DNA of 31,585 nt. It comes from CALLJL01 sp964627255 (GTDB lineage: Bacteria; Acidobacteriota; Aminicenantia; Aminicenantales; CALLJL01). Positions within the stretch are counted from its first letter, which is position 1. Each line of letters begins with the position of its first letter. The position numbers were made by a program, and so were the translations under genes. Below the pieces are notes generated by a model. It had not been told where the DNA came from, did no database searches, and saw only the letters and a list, made by a program, of their open reading frames with translations. Positions 7,749 through 17,196 of the stretch are shown here, piece after piece. Location of the stretch: the NCBI GenBank assembly GCA_964627255.1, contig CAZVIN010000046.1, positions 1 through 31,585 of the forward strand, written 5' to 3'.

Positions 7749-8264
7749 ATGGATTACGAAAACTTAACTCCCCCGCTTTATCAAGAAAAGCAAACCTTTT
7801 CTTTGCCGTGGCTAAAATATCTTTTGATCCTTCCGGCAGCCATTGTCTGGTATATCTTTTTCCAGCAAATCTTATTAGACAAACCCATAGGCAAAAATCC
7901 GGCTCCTGATTGGGTCGTCCTTTTGATCACCCTTTTTATTGGCGTTGGGCTACCGCTTCTTTTTTTTCGAACCCAACTCGAGCTTGCGGTCCGCAGCGAC
8001 GGCTTCTATTATCGCTTCCTTCCTTTTCAGCGACGTTTTCGCCGCCTCCTTTGGAGCGACATTGACCGTTATGAAAAAATAACCTTCTCGGCGATTAAAG
8101 ATTTCGGTGGCTATGGTGTACGCTCGCATAAAGGAGAAACCGTCTATATTATTCAGGGTAATCAAGGCCTGAGGTTTTATCTGCGCAACGGAAAAAGGGT
8201 CGTCTTTAGCGCCTCTCGCATTGATGAACTTCAGCAAGTCATAAACTCTGTTTCCGGCCAATAA
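7749..8264 (+). CDS. Small membrane protein with PH-like cytosolic domain
   Basis: 171-aa protein of unknown function. Seen: two membrane helices (about residues 20-42 and 55-75), then a soluble beta-rich domain (LAVRSDGFYYRFLPF, WSDIDRYEKI, GYGVRSHKGETVYI, LRFYLRNGKRVVF) ending in a helix (DELQQVINSV). This layout resembles the two-helix plus bacterial PH-like proteins such as the DUF6141 type. The ATG at 7749 has GAGGAG 6 nt upstream. The in-frame TTG at 7743 abuts that SD and is not credible. The gene runs convergently towards the ECF sigma operon. Confidence 0.7.
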   Translation: MDYENLTPPLYQEKQTFSLPWLKYLLILPAAIVWYIFFQQILLDKPIGKNPAPDWVVLLITLFIGVGLPLLFFRTQLELAVRSDGFYYRFLPFQRRFRRLLWSDIDRYEKITFSAIKDFGGYGVRSHKGETVYIIQGNQGLRFYLRNGKRVVFSASRIDELQQVINSVSGQ

Positions 8265-8335
8265 AGGCTATTTCGGCTGCGCCATAAGCAAAAAGACCAA
8301 AAGCGCCAATAAACCCGATATCAATAACGAGGATC

Positions 8336-8827
8336 CTATTTGATGGTAGATTTCTTTTCGAATTCTTTCATCAGCTCAGCTCTTTTTTTTGTCGTATCCA
8401 GATAAATATGAAGATTTATAATCTCTTCAGCCATGGCCGCAGCTATTTGTCCAATGCTTTTGCCATCCCACTCTTCTCCCGTTTTTTCGGCGACGAATTC
8501 CGCCAGTTCTCTCTTAATCACCAGCCGCAAAATAGACTGAGGGTCAGGAATAATTGAAAGTTTCATGATAGAAAGCACGCGAGCATATCTTTTATAAAAG
8601 ACAGCATCTATTTTCTTTTCTTGAAAGGCTTTTGTGCTTTCGGCCATCAGCCTCTGAAGAGCCTTGTCCACGGCATCAAAACCGCCACTGCCAGTCATAG
8701 CCATGTCGCGAAAAGTGGTGATAATCATGTCAAGAAGGACATAGCCATCTTGGCCGGGATTATCTTCAGCTAAAAGATTAAGCGAAAACAAACCAACAAA
8801 TCCTAAAAAAAGCATCCGGCGAAGCAT
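8336..8827 (-). CDS. Secreted helical protein, third gene of ECF sigma operon
   Basis: 163-aa protein not assigned to a known family. Seen: a clear signal peptide (MLRRMLFLGFVGLFSLNLLA, cleavage about residue 20-22), then a mostly helical, charged mature region with no cysteines. GGAGG lies 6-7 nt before the ATG at 8827. The start overlaps the end of the preceding gene by 50 nt, indicating translational coupling. Being last in a sigma/anti-sigma operon, it may be a periplasmic partner of the sensor or an effector under the sigma factor; this is inference from position only. Confidence 0.7.
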   Translation of the reverse strand: MLRRMLFLGFVGLFSLNLLAEDNPGQDGYVLLDMIITTFRDMAMTGSGGFDAVDKALQRLMAESTKAFQEKKIDAVFYKRYARVLSIMKLSIIPDPQSILRLVIKRELAEFVAEKTGEEWDGKSIGQIAAAMAEEIINLHIYLDTTKKRAELMKEFEKKSTIK

Positions 8828-9386
8828 CGGAAACCTCCTTTGATTCTTTTAAACAATTTAATAAAAATTTCTCGATTGCCCCCTCCCGAAAAAGCTGGAT
8901 AATCTTTTTCTCTAACTCAGAGGATTTGACCTTTTTTTTCGAAGGCCATGAAAAGGCCTCCTCCTGTAAAGGGCAAGACTGAGTTAGAGCAAGGTTTAAG
9001 GTCGTGGCTATCACTTGGGATAGAGAAGAAATTTTGGGCTCAGATGATGAAGTTGGCTCGGGCAAGGGAGGGGAATTCGATAAGGATAATCTCTGTTCCA
9101 GGAAATCTTTTAGTGCCGCCCATTCAGTTTCGACACCCTTGGGTCGGGGAAGGGAAAGCCAGATAATTAGAGCCACAATTATTAGAACCAGGGCGGTCGA
9201 GATTAAAAGAGCTCGCTTCTTCTGCCAATAAATAAAAGATGAACTGTAACTTTTTTCTTCTTTTAATCTCGTTCGTAGCTGTGAAGTAAAGTTAGACCTG
9301 CGGAAAAAGTCTAAAGCCTCCTTCTTCTCTTCTTCAATAAGCTTTTTTATTTGCGCTAAGGTTTCATCAGAGGTTTTTTCAGCCAT
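8778..9386 (-). CDS. Putative membrane anti-sigma factor
   Basis: 202-aa protein with a charged cytosolic N-terminus (about 1-55, helical), one membrane helix (about 58-79, RALLISTALVLIIVALIIWL) and a periplasmic C-terminal part of about 120 residues. This is the topology of anti-sigma factors, although no HXXXCXXC zinc motif is present and sequence alone does not name a family. AGGAG sits 7 nt before the ATG. The start overlaps the sigma-factor stop by 8 nt, the usual coupling of an ECF sigma with its antagonist. Function is assigned by position and topology. Confidence 0.65.
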   Translation of the reverse strand: MAEKTSDETLAQIKKLIEEEKKEALDFFRRSNFTSQLRTRLKEEKSYSSSFIYWQKKRALLISTALVLIIVALIIWLSLPRPKGVETEWAALKDFLEQRLSLSNSPPLPEPTSSSEPKISSLSQVIATTLNLALTQSCPLQEEAFSWPSKKKVKSSELEKKIIQLFREGAIEKFLLNCLKESKEVSDASPDAFFRICWFVFA

Positions 9387-9906
9387 TTTTTTTCTCCTGA
9401 ATAAGTCTTAAAAGGCTTTGCCGCGCTCGATTTAGCCTGGACATAACCGTCCCTTTCTTTATCTGCAGCACGGAAGCAATTTCTTCATAAGAAAGGTCGC
9501 CATATTCCCTTAAGATAAGAATTTCTTTTTGTCTCCGCGGCAGCCGGCTGATAGCTCCTTTTAAAATCTGTCTGAGTTCCTTTTTTTCGAGAAGCGTCTC
9601 TGGGTTCATCCTTTCCTTAAAATCAGCCTGGCTCTCCAAAGATAGCCGACACCTGGAGCGGCTCTTTTTCTGGTAATCAAGACAGGTGTTACGGGTAATC
9701 CTTAAAAGCCATTCCTTAGCCACCGCCGGGTCTTTAAGAGTTTTTATCTTCTTTAAGGCTTTAAGATATACCTCCTGGCTAAGGTCTTCCGCTTCGGCCG
9801 GGTCGCGAGCAAAGCCCAGGCAAAGGCGAAAAACCAATTCCTGATAAGATAATAGCATTTCGAAACGGTCTCCTCGCCCTATGGCTTCCTTTTCTTGTGG
9901 TTGCAC
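9379..9906 (-). CDS. ECF-type RNA polymerase sigma factor
   Basis: 175-aa group 4 sigma-70. Seen: region 2 (LVFRLCLGFARDPAEAEDLSQE, then AKEWLLRITRNTCLDYQKK) and region 4 with its helix-turn-helix (SRLPRRQKEILILREYGDLS, YEEIASVLQIKKGTVMSRL). The linker between them is short and there is no region 1 or 3, as expected for ECF sigmas. The start is GTG at 9906 with GAGGT 8 nt upstream. It heads a coupled three-gene operon with the putative anti-sigma and the secreted protein. The regulon cannot be read from this window. Confidence 0.93.
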   Translation of the reverse strand: MQPQEKEAIGRGDRFEMLLSYQELVFRLCLGFARDPAEAEDLSQEVYLKALKKIKTLKDPAVAKEWLLRITRNTCLDYQKKSRSRCRLSLESQADFKERMNPETLLEKKELRQILKGAISRLPRRQKEILILREYGDLSYEEIASVLQIKKGTVMSRLNRARQSLLRLIQEKKNG

Positions 9907-10441
9907 GCCTGACTACCTCAGCGGGTTTAGCGGACGCTATTTTTCTTCAATTATAAGCTAACCTCCTCATAATCCTAAGCCGAGTCTTCTTTCCCTTTAT
10001 TAAAAGACGACTCTCCCAAGAATTTATTCTGTTTTTTTATCGGCCCGGATAATTTTTCTGGAAGCCGAGCTGCGGGAAATCCCTTTTAAGCCGACATCGG
10101 TCGTTTTTAAGGTGGGAATAATGGCTTAAAAATCCTTATTTCTCTCATTTTTGGATGTCAAGAAAAGGGCATCGCTCCATTTAAAATCCCTTCATTATTT
10201 CTTAAAATCTTGGCACTGTGGCTTTTCAAAGCTGATATAGACAACGTAATCCCAATAAACCGCTTTATCCTTCGCGATAGAATATAAGGGAGCTTGCTTT
10301 CAGGAGAAAATTTGCGGTTAAATAGGTTGAATAAAAAGAGGTGAAGAGAACCTAACAAAAAAAGACCAATGTTTAACTTGCTTATGTTTTAATTTTAAAA
10401 AAACTAAGCTTGAGATTCAATTTGCAAAAAAAGGTAGGACC
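9907..10441. other. Divergent intergenic region, ECF operon / M28 fusion
   Basis: About 535 bp, AT-rich, between divergent transcription units. It must hold promoters for both the sigma operon and the propeller-M28 gene. I see no strong -35/-10 pair or operator dyad. TTGGCACTG near 10210 resembles a sigma-54 -24 box but lacks the -12 GC. Confidence 0.4.
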
Positions 10442-13174
10442 ATGAGGAAACAAAAAGACTTTTGGAAAGCCCGGGTAATTGTTACCATCGCAGGACTCAT
10501 TATCATTTTTCTCTGTTTCGCTTCCTTTGTCCCCGCTTCTTTCAATCAAGCCTCTCCATCTTCGCCCCTCGAAGATATAGAAAAATTTATTGATGCCTGG
10601 GACAGAGGTGATTATCTGTTGGCTCTCAAGGGCTTTGAGAACCTCCTTCTCAGTTCTCAAGAGGAAGCTGTCTTCGAAAGAATCGCCCTAATTACTGGTT
10701 CTCTTTTCAAGATAAAACAGGTCGCCCCTGATGGCCGCAATCCTCGTTTTTCCTCCGACGGTAAATATCTGGCCATCGATTCGGGGCCGAGGGAAGCACC
10801 CCAGGTTTTAATCTTCCGAGCAGGACAAGATTTCGAGAAAATAGCCGAGCTTAAAGCCTTGAGGGCCGTTTTTTCGCCTGCCGGCCCATTCCTGGCTTAT
10901 CTTCAATTGCCGGAAACAGGAGAAATTGTCAGCTTAAGAAAGGAATTAGCTCAATTGAGCTCTTCTCCGAGCCCTGACCGGGCGAAGATCTTTTCTCTTC
11001 AAGCTCGCCTGACTCTTCTTGAAGCCCAAGAGGCAACCCTGGTGTTGAGAGACCTGGAAAGCAGGGCGGAAAGACTCCTTAATACGGGCTCTCTCTTCAA
11101 AAGCGAAATAGTTTTCAGTCCTGACGGGCAGCAGATTTATTTTGTGGGAGGAAAAAGCGATGAATTCGACGCCAACCAGGTCTATAAGGTCTCCATTCCG
11201 CCTGGTTCGAACGAGCCTAAGCCAGAACCTGTAACCTCAGGCCCTGGTTTTAAGATCAATCCTCTGGTGGTCCCCGGCGGCCGCTTTCTGCTTTACCAAA
11301 ATTCATCAGCAGACCCTTTCGCCCGCCGAGCCTTAACGCCTCGGGGCGAAGGCCAAACACCAGAGACGCCACGGCCGACATTCTCGGGTCAATTCTCCCG
11401 CCAGCCAGCTCGCTCCTTCACTGTTCTTGACCTTAAAAAGGGAGAGGCTAAAACCTTTGAGGGCGGCTCTATCGACCTATCCCCTCCAGGGGATAGCCTC
11501 GCTTTTGTCGGACGAGAAGGCAATGAAAATATCCTTAATTTAATAAGGCTTGATGATTCGCTAAATATCATTCCGCTTAAAAAAACCACCGCTTCCCTTG
11601 CCTCCCCTTCATATTCTCCCGACGGCCGGCAGTTGGCCTTCGAAATCTCAATTGACGGCAACAATGAAATTTATCTTCTTGACCTTGAAAACAAAAATGA
11701 ACGCCGCTTAACGCGGGAGCTTCAGCCTGACCGTCAGCCCCGTTTTCTTTCGGCCAAAAAGCTGGTGGCTATAAAAGGCGAACCCCGTCACAGTCGGTCT
11801 TACCTTTATGATTTATCCACCGGAAAAGCCTTGCGAATTTTCCATAATGAGAGTATCAGAACGATCGCCCCCGAATATGAATGGGCCTATCACCCCGCCG
11901 GAAAAGCCATGGTCATTGTCGCCGACTACGACGGTGATACCATTTCACCCGAAAGAGGCGTTTACTGGGTTGACCTAACAGCCAAAGTCTCTCCAGAAGA
12001 GCTCGGGCAAAGAATCAAAAAACAACATGAAGCCGAGGCTTCCCTGAGAGCCAAGGCTCAGGAATTCATTAAGCCGCTGGAAAAACCAATAAGAGAAGTA
12101 ATAGCTGGCATCTCCCGACGAAGGCTTTATGAATATCAAAAAAACCTGTTTGATTTCGATTCCAAACACGTGACCCAGCCAGGAAATCTCAAAGCCGTTG
12201 AATATATTCAAAAAACCTTCGAATCCTTCGGCTATCAAACCGAACTTCAATGGATTCCGGACCGGCCTAATAAGACAGCCAATGTGGTGGCGGTGCTCAA
12301 GGGAACAGAAAATCCTGACCTCTATTATGTCCTGAGCAGTCATTTCGACTCCAACGCTCGCGGCCCAGGGGCGGACGATAATTCATCGGCCACGGCTGTG
12401 TTGCTCGAAACAGCGCGTCTTCTGGCCAAACGACCCTTGCCTTCCAGTTTAATCTTGGCGGCTTTTACCGGAGAAGAAGCTGGCTTCTGGGGCAGTCGCG
12501 AGTTTGTCCGGCTGGCCCAAGAGAGAAAACTTCGTGTTTTGGGTGCGATCAATAATGATATGATTGGCTGGACCGAAGACCATCGCCTCGATAACACCAT
12601 TCGCTACGCTAATGCTGGCTTACGCGACCTAATGCATGCGGCCTCGATTGGTTTTTCCCGCATGGTTACTTATGATTCGCACTATATTCGAGCCACTGAC
12701 GCTGTGCCGCTTTATGAAGCCTTCGGCAATGTTGTCGCCGGCCTTGGTTCCTATCCTGTTCTTGGCAATCCTTATTATCATACCGCCTTGGACCGGCTGG
12801 AAGTAGTCAATCAGGAGCTGATTGAAGAAGCCACCAAATTCATGATTGCCTCGGTAATGATGATGACCTCCAGCCCCTCGCCTGTCCGGCACGTTGAAGC
12901 CACTTTTAACCCCGACGGTACGGTGAAGATAACCTGGTCACCTAACCCCGAAAAAAACATCGCCTCCTATGAGGTTGTCTGTCAGGTGGGAGAAAAAGGC
13001 CCGCTGATAAAGAAAAAAGTAAAGGAAACACAGCTTACCCTTAAAATTGACAGCGCTCCGCAGGCCTCGTTTAGCCAGCCTGAACTAACCAGCAAAGGTG
13101 CTGCCGTGAAGATCATTGTAAGAGCGGTCAATCGCCTTGGCCTACCCAGTTGGGACCATCAGATAGGGTCATAA
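10442..13174 (+). CDS. Exported beta-propeller / M28 peptidase fusion
   Basis: 910-aa exported protein. Seen: a signal anchor (about 10-32); a TolB/PD40-type propeller region with blade motifs such as NPRFSSDGKYLAIDSG, IVFSPDGQQIYFVGG and PSYSPDGRQLAFEI (about 95-500); an M28 metallopeptidase core with H634 (SSHFDS), D645 (GADDNSS), E678/E679 (TGEEAG), D706 (NNDMIGW) and H780 (YYHTALD); and a fibronectin-III-like C-terminal domain (about 820-910, VKITWSPNPEKNIASYEVV). All di-zinc ligands are present, so it should be active, probably as an aminopeptidase outside the cytoplasm. The RBS is a weak AGGTAGGA before the ATG. The propeller may gate or anchor the peptidase, as in other propeller-peptidase fusions; this is inference. 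Confidence 0.88.
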   Translation: MRKQKDFWKARVIVTIAGLIIIFLCFASFVPASFNQASPSSPLEDIEKFIDAWDRGDYLLALKGFENLLLSSQEEAVFERIALITGSLFKIKQVAPDGRNPRFSSDGKYLAIDSGPREAPQVLIFRAGQDFEKIAELKALRAVFSPAGPFLAYLQLPETGEIVSLRKELAQLSSSPSPDRAKIFSLQARLTLLEAQEATLVLRDLESRAERLLNTGSLFKSEIVFSPDGQQIYFVGGKSDEFDANQVYKVSIPPGSNEPKPEPVTSGPGFKINPLVVPGGRFLLYQNSSADPFARRALTPRGEGQTPETPRPTFSGQFSRQPARSFTVLDLKKGEAKTFEGGSIDLSPPGDSLAFVGREGNENILNLIRLDDSLNIIPLKKTTASLASPSYSPDGRQLAFEISIDGNNEIYLLDLENKNERRLTRELQPDRQPRFLSAKKLVAIKGEPRHSRSYLYDLSTGKALRIFHNESIRTIAPEYEWAYHPAGKAMVIVADYDGDTISPERGVYWVDLTAKVSPEELGQRIKKQHEAEASLRAKAQEFIKPLEKPIREVIAGISRRRLYEYQKNLFDFDSKHVTQPGNLKAVEYIQKTFESFGYQTELQWIPDRPNKTANVVAVLKGTENPDLYYVLSSHFDSNARGPGADDNSSATAVLLETARLLAKRPLPSSLILAAFTGEEAGFWGSREFVRLAQERKLRVLGAINNDMIGWTEDHRLDNTIRYANAGLRDLMHAASIGFSRMVTYDSHYIRATDAVPLYEAFGNVVAGLGSYPVLGNPYYHTALDRLEVVNQELIEEATKFMIASVMMMTSSPSPVRHVEATFNPDGTVKITWSPNPEKNIASYEVVCQVGEKGPLIKKKVKETQLTLKIDSAPQASFSQPELTSKGAAVKIIVRAVNRLGLPSWDHQIGS

Positions 13175-13724
13175 TAACTTCCTTAGAAGTCACCAGCCGC
13201 TTTTTGTTTAACTTGAAGTTTACCCCGAAAATTGGACAGATGTTTAAAGTGCATCTCGCCCTGCTTTCGGGAGAAGGTAGCCGTAATAAAATGCCCGAAA
13301 TATGATACCTTCATAACGCGATATCTAAAGCCAACCTGCCCCTGGAAATCGTTTAGAAGGAAAAGGGGCTTGCTCAATTATTTACGGAATCCGTGGTTCA
13401 TCCTGACCAAATTTCTTGTCGAGTCATTAGGAGAAGTTTAGCCTTCTCTAGCAGATAACGACCTCATTTAGCCCTTAGCTATAGGATACCCTAGGAAATA
13501 TAAGTTTTAACCTTGTCCCAGCGTTAGGCTGAAACGAGGTGGGAACTAAGAATTGTCTGGGGAGCACAATAGCTGTTAGAGAAAGATGCTCGAGGTAGGA
13601 AAAATTGTTTTTCTTATTTCGAGAAGCTAAAATCATATCAAAGAGCAATGGTAAACATGCGCCTTAATCCCCTGTTTACAGCCCAACAGGTGGGGGAGCC
13701 GGGGCGTTTTGGAGGGAGTACTCT
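13175..13724. other. Intergenic region, no confident gene
   Basis: About 550 bp between two plus-strand genes. A minus-strand frame (13183-13377, 64 codons, with FQGQVGFRYRVMKVSYFGHF) looks faintly protein-like but starts at a TTG without RBS directly after a stop and matches nothing I know. No terminator with a T-run is visible after the M28 gene. GGAGGG at 13711 is the RBS of the next gene. Confidence 0.35.
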
Positions 13725-14921
13725 GTGGTCAAAAAAAAGAAACATCCTCAATGGATCTTCTTTTTTTTAATTCTGCTTTTTTATGCCGGCGTATTATCCT
13801 ATATTATTTATCGCAACGACTTTTATCAATGGGACTTTAAAACTTATTATTATGCTGGCAAAGCTCATGCCCTTGGCCTTAATCCATATGGGATTACTAA
13901 CCTTTCCAAGTTGGCCAAACAGCAAATTCGCTTTTATTTTCGCTACCCCCCATATACTCTTTGGTTTTTTCGTTTTTTTTCTTTATTTAAATATAAAACA
14001 GCCTATTATTTATATCTTTTTGCTAAATTAATTCTTCTGGCGGCTATTTACTATATCTGGGTTCGCATACTCCTTAAATCCAATGTCAACTTATGGTTTT
14101 ATCCTTTTTCTTTATTGGCTTTTAACAGTTGTATTTTTGTTGACCTCATGTCAGGCAATATCGCTATCTTCGAGTATTTTTTTCTTTGGCTCAGTTTTAT
14201 TTTCTTTTTAAACCGACGCCCATTCTGGTTTTGTCTTTTGGTGCTTGTGGCTGCAAGCTTTAAATTTACGCCTATTTTCTTTCTTTTACTCCTTTTGTTT
14301 GACGATAAGCCGAGGAAATATATTTACCTGGCAAGTTCCTTCTCCGTCTTCGCCACTGGACAACTAATATATTATTTTACAGACCCTCTATATGAAGATT
14401 TCCTGCTACGAAATCGTAATTTAGAAAAGGGTTGGGCAAACCCATCGCTACTATCAATGACTAAGAGTTTCATTGAAGGCTTATTCAGTCTATTTAAGCA
14501 TCAACCTCCGTTTTTTGTCTCCATTTCTATCTTTGCTCTTATCATCGCAGCGATTCTTTATCTGAGCTGGAAGGCATGCGCTGTTCTCAAATCGACGGGG
14601 ACAATCGCTGATGAAGATAAAAGAAGATGGTTGATAATGAATTTTTGCTTAATTTATGCCCTCCTAGTTCCTCGCTTTGTTGCTTATTCTCATATAATTT
14701 TAATAGTTCCTGCCTATTTTGCTATGCAGCACATACTGTCTAAAAGCGAAGCCTTCTGGCTAATGCTGGTGCTAATTTCACTCCAGACGCCAGACCGTGC
14801 TGGCCCGCCGCGTCTTGAAATTGCCTATAATTTTATCTGGACTTACCACTCTATCCTTATAGCTGTAGTTCTTTGGGCTCTATATCAATATAAAATTATT
14901 AAACGTGATATTACCCCATAG
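13725..14921 (+). CDS. GT87/DUF2029-type membrane glycosyltransferase
   Basis: 398-aa polytopic membrane protein with about 9-11 helices. Seen: the GT-C style first loop with an acidic residue (YQWDFKTYYYAG, D37), GLNPYG, RYPPYTLWFF, LMSGNIAIFEYFFLWL and ASFKFTPIFFLLLLL, a set and order typical of DUF2029 (GT87) proteins such as mycobacterial polyprenyl-phosphate-mannose-dependent mannosyltransferases. It probably transfers a sugar from a polyprenyl-phosphate donor on the outer face of the inner membrane. The GTG at 13725 has GGAGGG about 8 nt upstream. Its composition is AT-rich with long T-runs, as in the other GT-C genes of the window. The sugar and acceptor are unknown. Confidence 0.8.
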   Translation: MVKKKKHPQWIFFFLILLFYAGVLSYIIYRNDFYQWDFKTYYYAGKAHALGLNPYGITNLSKLAKQQIRFYFRYPPYTLWFFRFFSLFKYKTAYYLYLFAKLILLAAIYYIWVRILLKSNVNLWFYPFSLLAFNSCIFVDLMSGNIAIFEYFFLWLSFIFFLNRRPFWFCLLVLVAASFKFTPIFFLLLLLFDDKPRKYIYLASSFSVFATGQLIYYFTDPLYEDFLLRNRNLEKGWANPSLLSMTKSFIEGLFSLFKHQPPFFVSISIFALIIAAILYLSWKACAVLKSTGTIADEDKRRWLIMNFCLIYALLVPRFVAYSHIILIVPAYFAMQHILSKSEAFWLMLVLISLQTPDRAGPPRLEIAYNFIWTYHSILIAVVLWALYQYKIIKRDITP

Positions 14922-15120
14922 GAGGGTTGGGGGTGAGGAGGGGTTGACTAAATCTTTCAGTTTGATGCTTTAAGGTTTTACAGGGCAAGGTTCTTTGGCC
15001 ACCTCATAATAGGCTGCAAGAATATTTAAGTTTTTTGTTATCCAGACAAGAATAAGGCTCGCTATGAGGCGTCATAATCCAAGAATATCTAAAAATGGGA
15101 AATGGGGAAGGTGTCACCGA

Positions 15121-17196
15121 TTAGGGAAGAATAAAGTGGCGAATCTGGCGGTGATTGTTGGCCTCCATAACTAAGGAATATAACCCAGGGGTTAATTCAC
15201 GGGCTTTATAGTGCAGTTGATGAATTCCCAGGTTTGAAATAAGCTTATCCAGAATTACGGTGCAGCGCTGACCATTAGAATTAAGAAGAGATAAGCGCAC
15301 TTTGGAAGCCAGAAAAAGGTTAAAGCTAAGGTCAATTGTGCGGTCTTTGTTTACCCGCGGTTCATGGAGATTGAACCCGCGACTTATGGCTTCATCATCT
15401 TCGATGATGCTTTGCGCTAACTTAGCTAACGCCCCTGGCTCAGAGTTTTCGTAATAGGGGTTACCAAGCTCAGCCCACCGCCAATAAGAAAAGTCAGGCG
15501 CATGGATAACATGAATATCGCAGGTCATATGGAGCTTGCTATCAGCTTGGTTGGGCAGACGATTAAAGGAGCCGTTTTCGGTAATATAAATAAAACCTTG
15601 CCGACCTGAAGCGTGGGCTAAGCCGACACCAGGAAAACCCAACCCGACCACATAATAACTAAAAATATATTTTTGGGCGAAATAAGTATAAAAAACCGAA
15701 GTCACGACGTCGAGCTTCCCCTGGTCCTGGAGAGAAAGAAGGATATCTAAAGAGGTCACGACTCCTGTTTGAAAGGGCTTAGGATAAAGGGAAGGCGTAT
15801 CGGTACCGCGCCAGTTATGAGACGTTACCTGCACATTACGAAACTCACGGGAAACGGTGATGCGGTGTGATTCAGGAGGATTGCCTTTATAAGATGAAGG
15901 ATTAATCTCAATCTTAACAAGGGGAATTAGAGGGCCATAGCTTTTCTCGCGGAGGATTTCTTCGCGGTATTCAGTTTTGACCTCTTCTAAGTTCTCGCCA
16001 TCCACCACCTTGACCCACACCCCGGGTTTCCAGAGAGCCTCATCCCAGCGATTAGCCCGGCGGTATTTTATTTCGGTCGAATTTCCCTCCCCGGCGTCAT
16101 AAGAAAAGTGATACCAGTAATTACCCGAAACGCCATCAATCCGGTCAATAAAATGAGTCTGGCAGTCAGGGTCAAAACGATAATCAATTTTTATTCCGTT
16201 CTGACGGGCCGCAGCCAGGATAGCGTCAAACATAGAAAAATAACCGGGAGCAAAAATGTCAGGTCGAACAGAAATGATGTTCTGAGCTACAGGGTCGAAG
16301 GAATAAGCCTTACCCTTTATTTCAACCCGGGAGCCCGGCTCTCTCATTTGATTCTGGATAGCCACTAAAACACCTTCTGTCCGCAGTCTCTCATAAGCTT
16401 GGGTCGCCGGAAAGTGGTGGCAGTGGCGGCAATCGTTATCAGGAGGCAACTGGGTATGAGTAGAGGGCAAAAGCCGATTCCGTAATTCTGACCCGTTGCC
16501 CCCCTGAAGATGGCAGCGATTACAGCTCCCCTGTTCGGGCACAGCATGCCAGGTGCGGGTCTGGACTTCACCCACTCGAATTAAATATTTTCCTGAATTA
16601 ATAGAAGTAGCAAAGAAATTGCCCGCGGCGTTGCTGCTCTCCAGGATGACCTGTTTTCCCTCTGGCGAAATTAATTCCAGGGGAACGCCAGCCAGAGGCT
16701 CCCTGGCCGTCTGGTCCCGAAAGACTGTCCCGGCAATTAAGAAATGGTCGTGACACTGAAAACAATCGTCGCCGCTATTATGGCCATTAGCTCCGCTGCC
16801 GACTTGGCGGTGAGCCACCCAGGTCCCTTGGAATAAATTGCTTAAAGAAACCGTACCTGACATCTTTGCCCAGCTTGCCTTACCTTGAAATTCCAGGACA
16901 CTGGGCCGGAAGAGCTTGATGCCTAAGGTAAAATAAATCGAGGTGTCTTTAATTTCGCCATGGCCCTTAGTTTTTTCCCCGGCCGAAGAAGTCGCCACTA
17001 CTGCCAGGCTTTCGCCCTGCTGACTTATTTCTAACTGCCAAGTGAGCGGAGATGGCAGGCCGGCTACTTCGAGCTTCCAAGTTCCGGCTACCAGGACCTG
17101 GCCGTGAGAAACAAGGCGAAATAAGAGAAATCCCGCGGCTAAAATCAGGGGATAAAATACCTTCGGCTTTTTAGGCCACCGCTTTAGTTTACTCAT
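15121..17196 (-). CDS. Exported trihaem protein with DUF4430-like and FlgD-like domains
   Basis: 691-aa exported protein of unusual architecture. Seen: a signal peptide (about 12-34); a lipocalin-like beta domain (37-130, GTWKLEVAGLPSPLTWQLEI); three c-type haem sites CFQCH (145-149), CNRCH (225-229) and CRHCH (256-260), with a carboxypeptidase-regulatory-like beta domain between the first two (GTVFRDQTAREPLAGVPLEL); a long middle part whose start (residues about 290-400, FSMFDAILAAARQNGI, IDGVSGNYWYHFSYD) resembles DUF4430; and a C-terminal FlgD-like/sorting-type Ig domain (about 625-691, GLYSLVME). Haem attachment would occur in the periplasm. It may bind a ligand or pass electrons at the cell surface, but the function is not known. 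Confidence 0.75.
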   Translation of the reverse strand: MSKLKRWPKKPKVFYPLILAAGFLLFRLVSHGQVLVAGTWKLEVAGLPSPLTWQLEISQQGESLAVVATSSAGEKTKGHGEIKDTSIYFTLGIKLFRPSVLEFQGKASWAKMSGTVSLSNLFQGTWVAHRQVGSGANGHNSGDDCFQCHDHFLIAGTVFRDQTAREPLAGVPLELISPEGKQVILESSNAAGNFFATSINSGKYLIRVGEVQTRTWHAVPEQGSCNRCHLQGGNGSELRNRLLPSTHTQLPPDNDCRHCHHFPATQAYERLRTEGVLVAIQNQMREPGSRVEIKGKAYSFDPVAQNIISVRPDIFAPGYFSMFDAILAAARQNGIKIDYRFDPDCQTHFIDRIDGVSGNYWYHFSYDAGEGNSTEIKYRRANRWDEALWKPGVWVKVVDGENLEEVKTEYREEILREKSYGPLIPLVKIEINPSSYKGNPPESHRITVSREFRNVQVTSHNWRGTDTPSLYPKPFQTGVVTSLDILLSLQDQGKLDVVTSVFYTYFAQKYIFSYYVVGLGFPGVGLAHASGRQGFIYITENGSFNRLPNQADSKLHMTCDIHVIHAPDFSYWRWAELGNPYYENSEPGALAKLAQSIIEDDEAISRGFNLHEPRVNKDRTIDLSFNLFLASKVRLSLLNSNGQRCTVILDKLISNLGIHQLHYKARELTPGLYSLVMEANNHRQIRHFILP

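Noticed and set aside
13183..13377. Minus-strand 64-codon frame in the 13.2-13.7 kb gap
   Set aside because: TTG start directly after a stop, no RBS, no recognisable family, and an equally long frame on the other strand.
14968..15070. Minus-strand fragment resembling a membrane helix plus short tail (LILVWITKNLNILAAYYEVA)
   Set aside because: Too short, with no start; could be the end of a lost membrane gene, but AT-rich DNA often yields such helices by chance.
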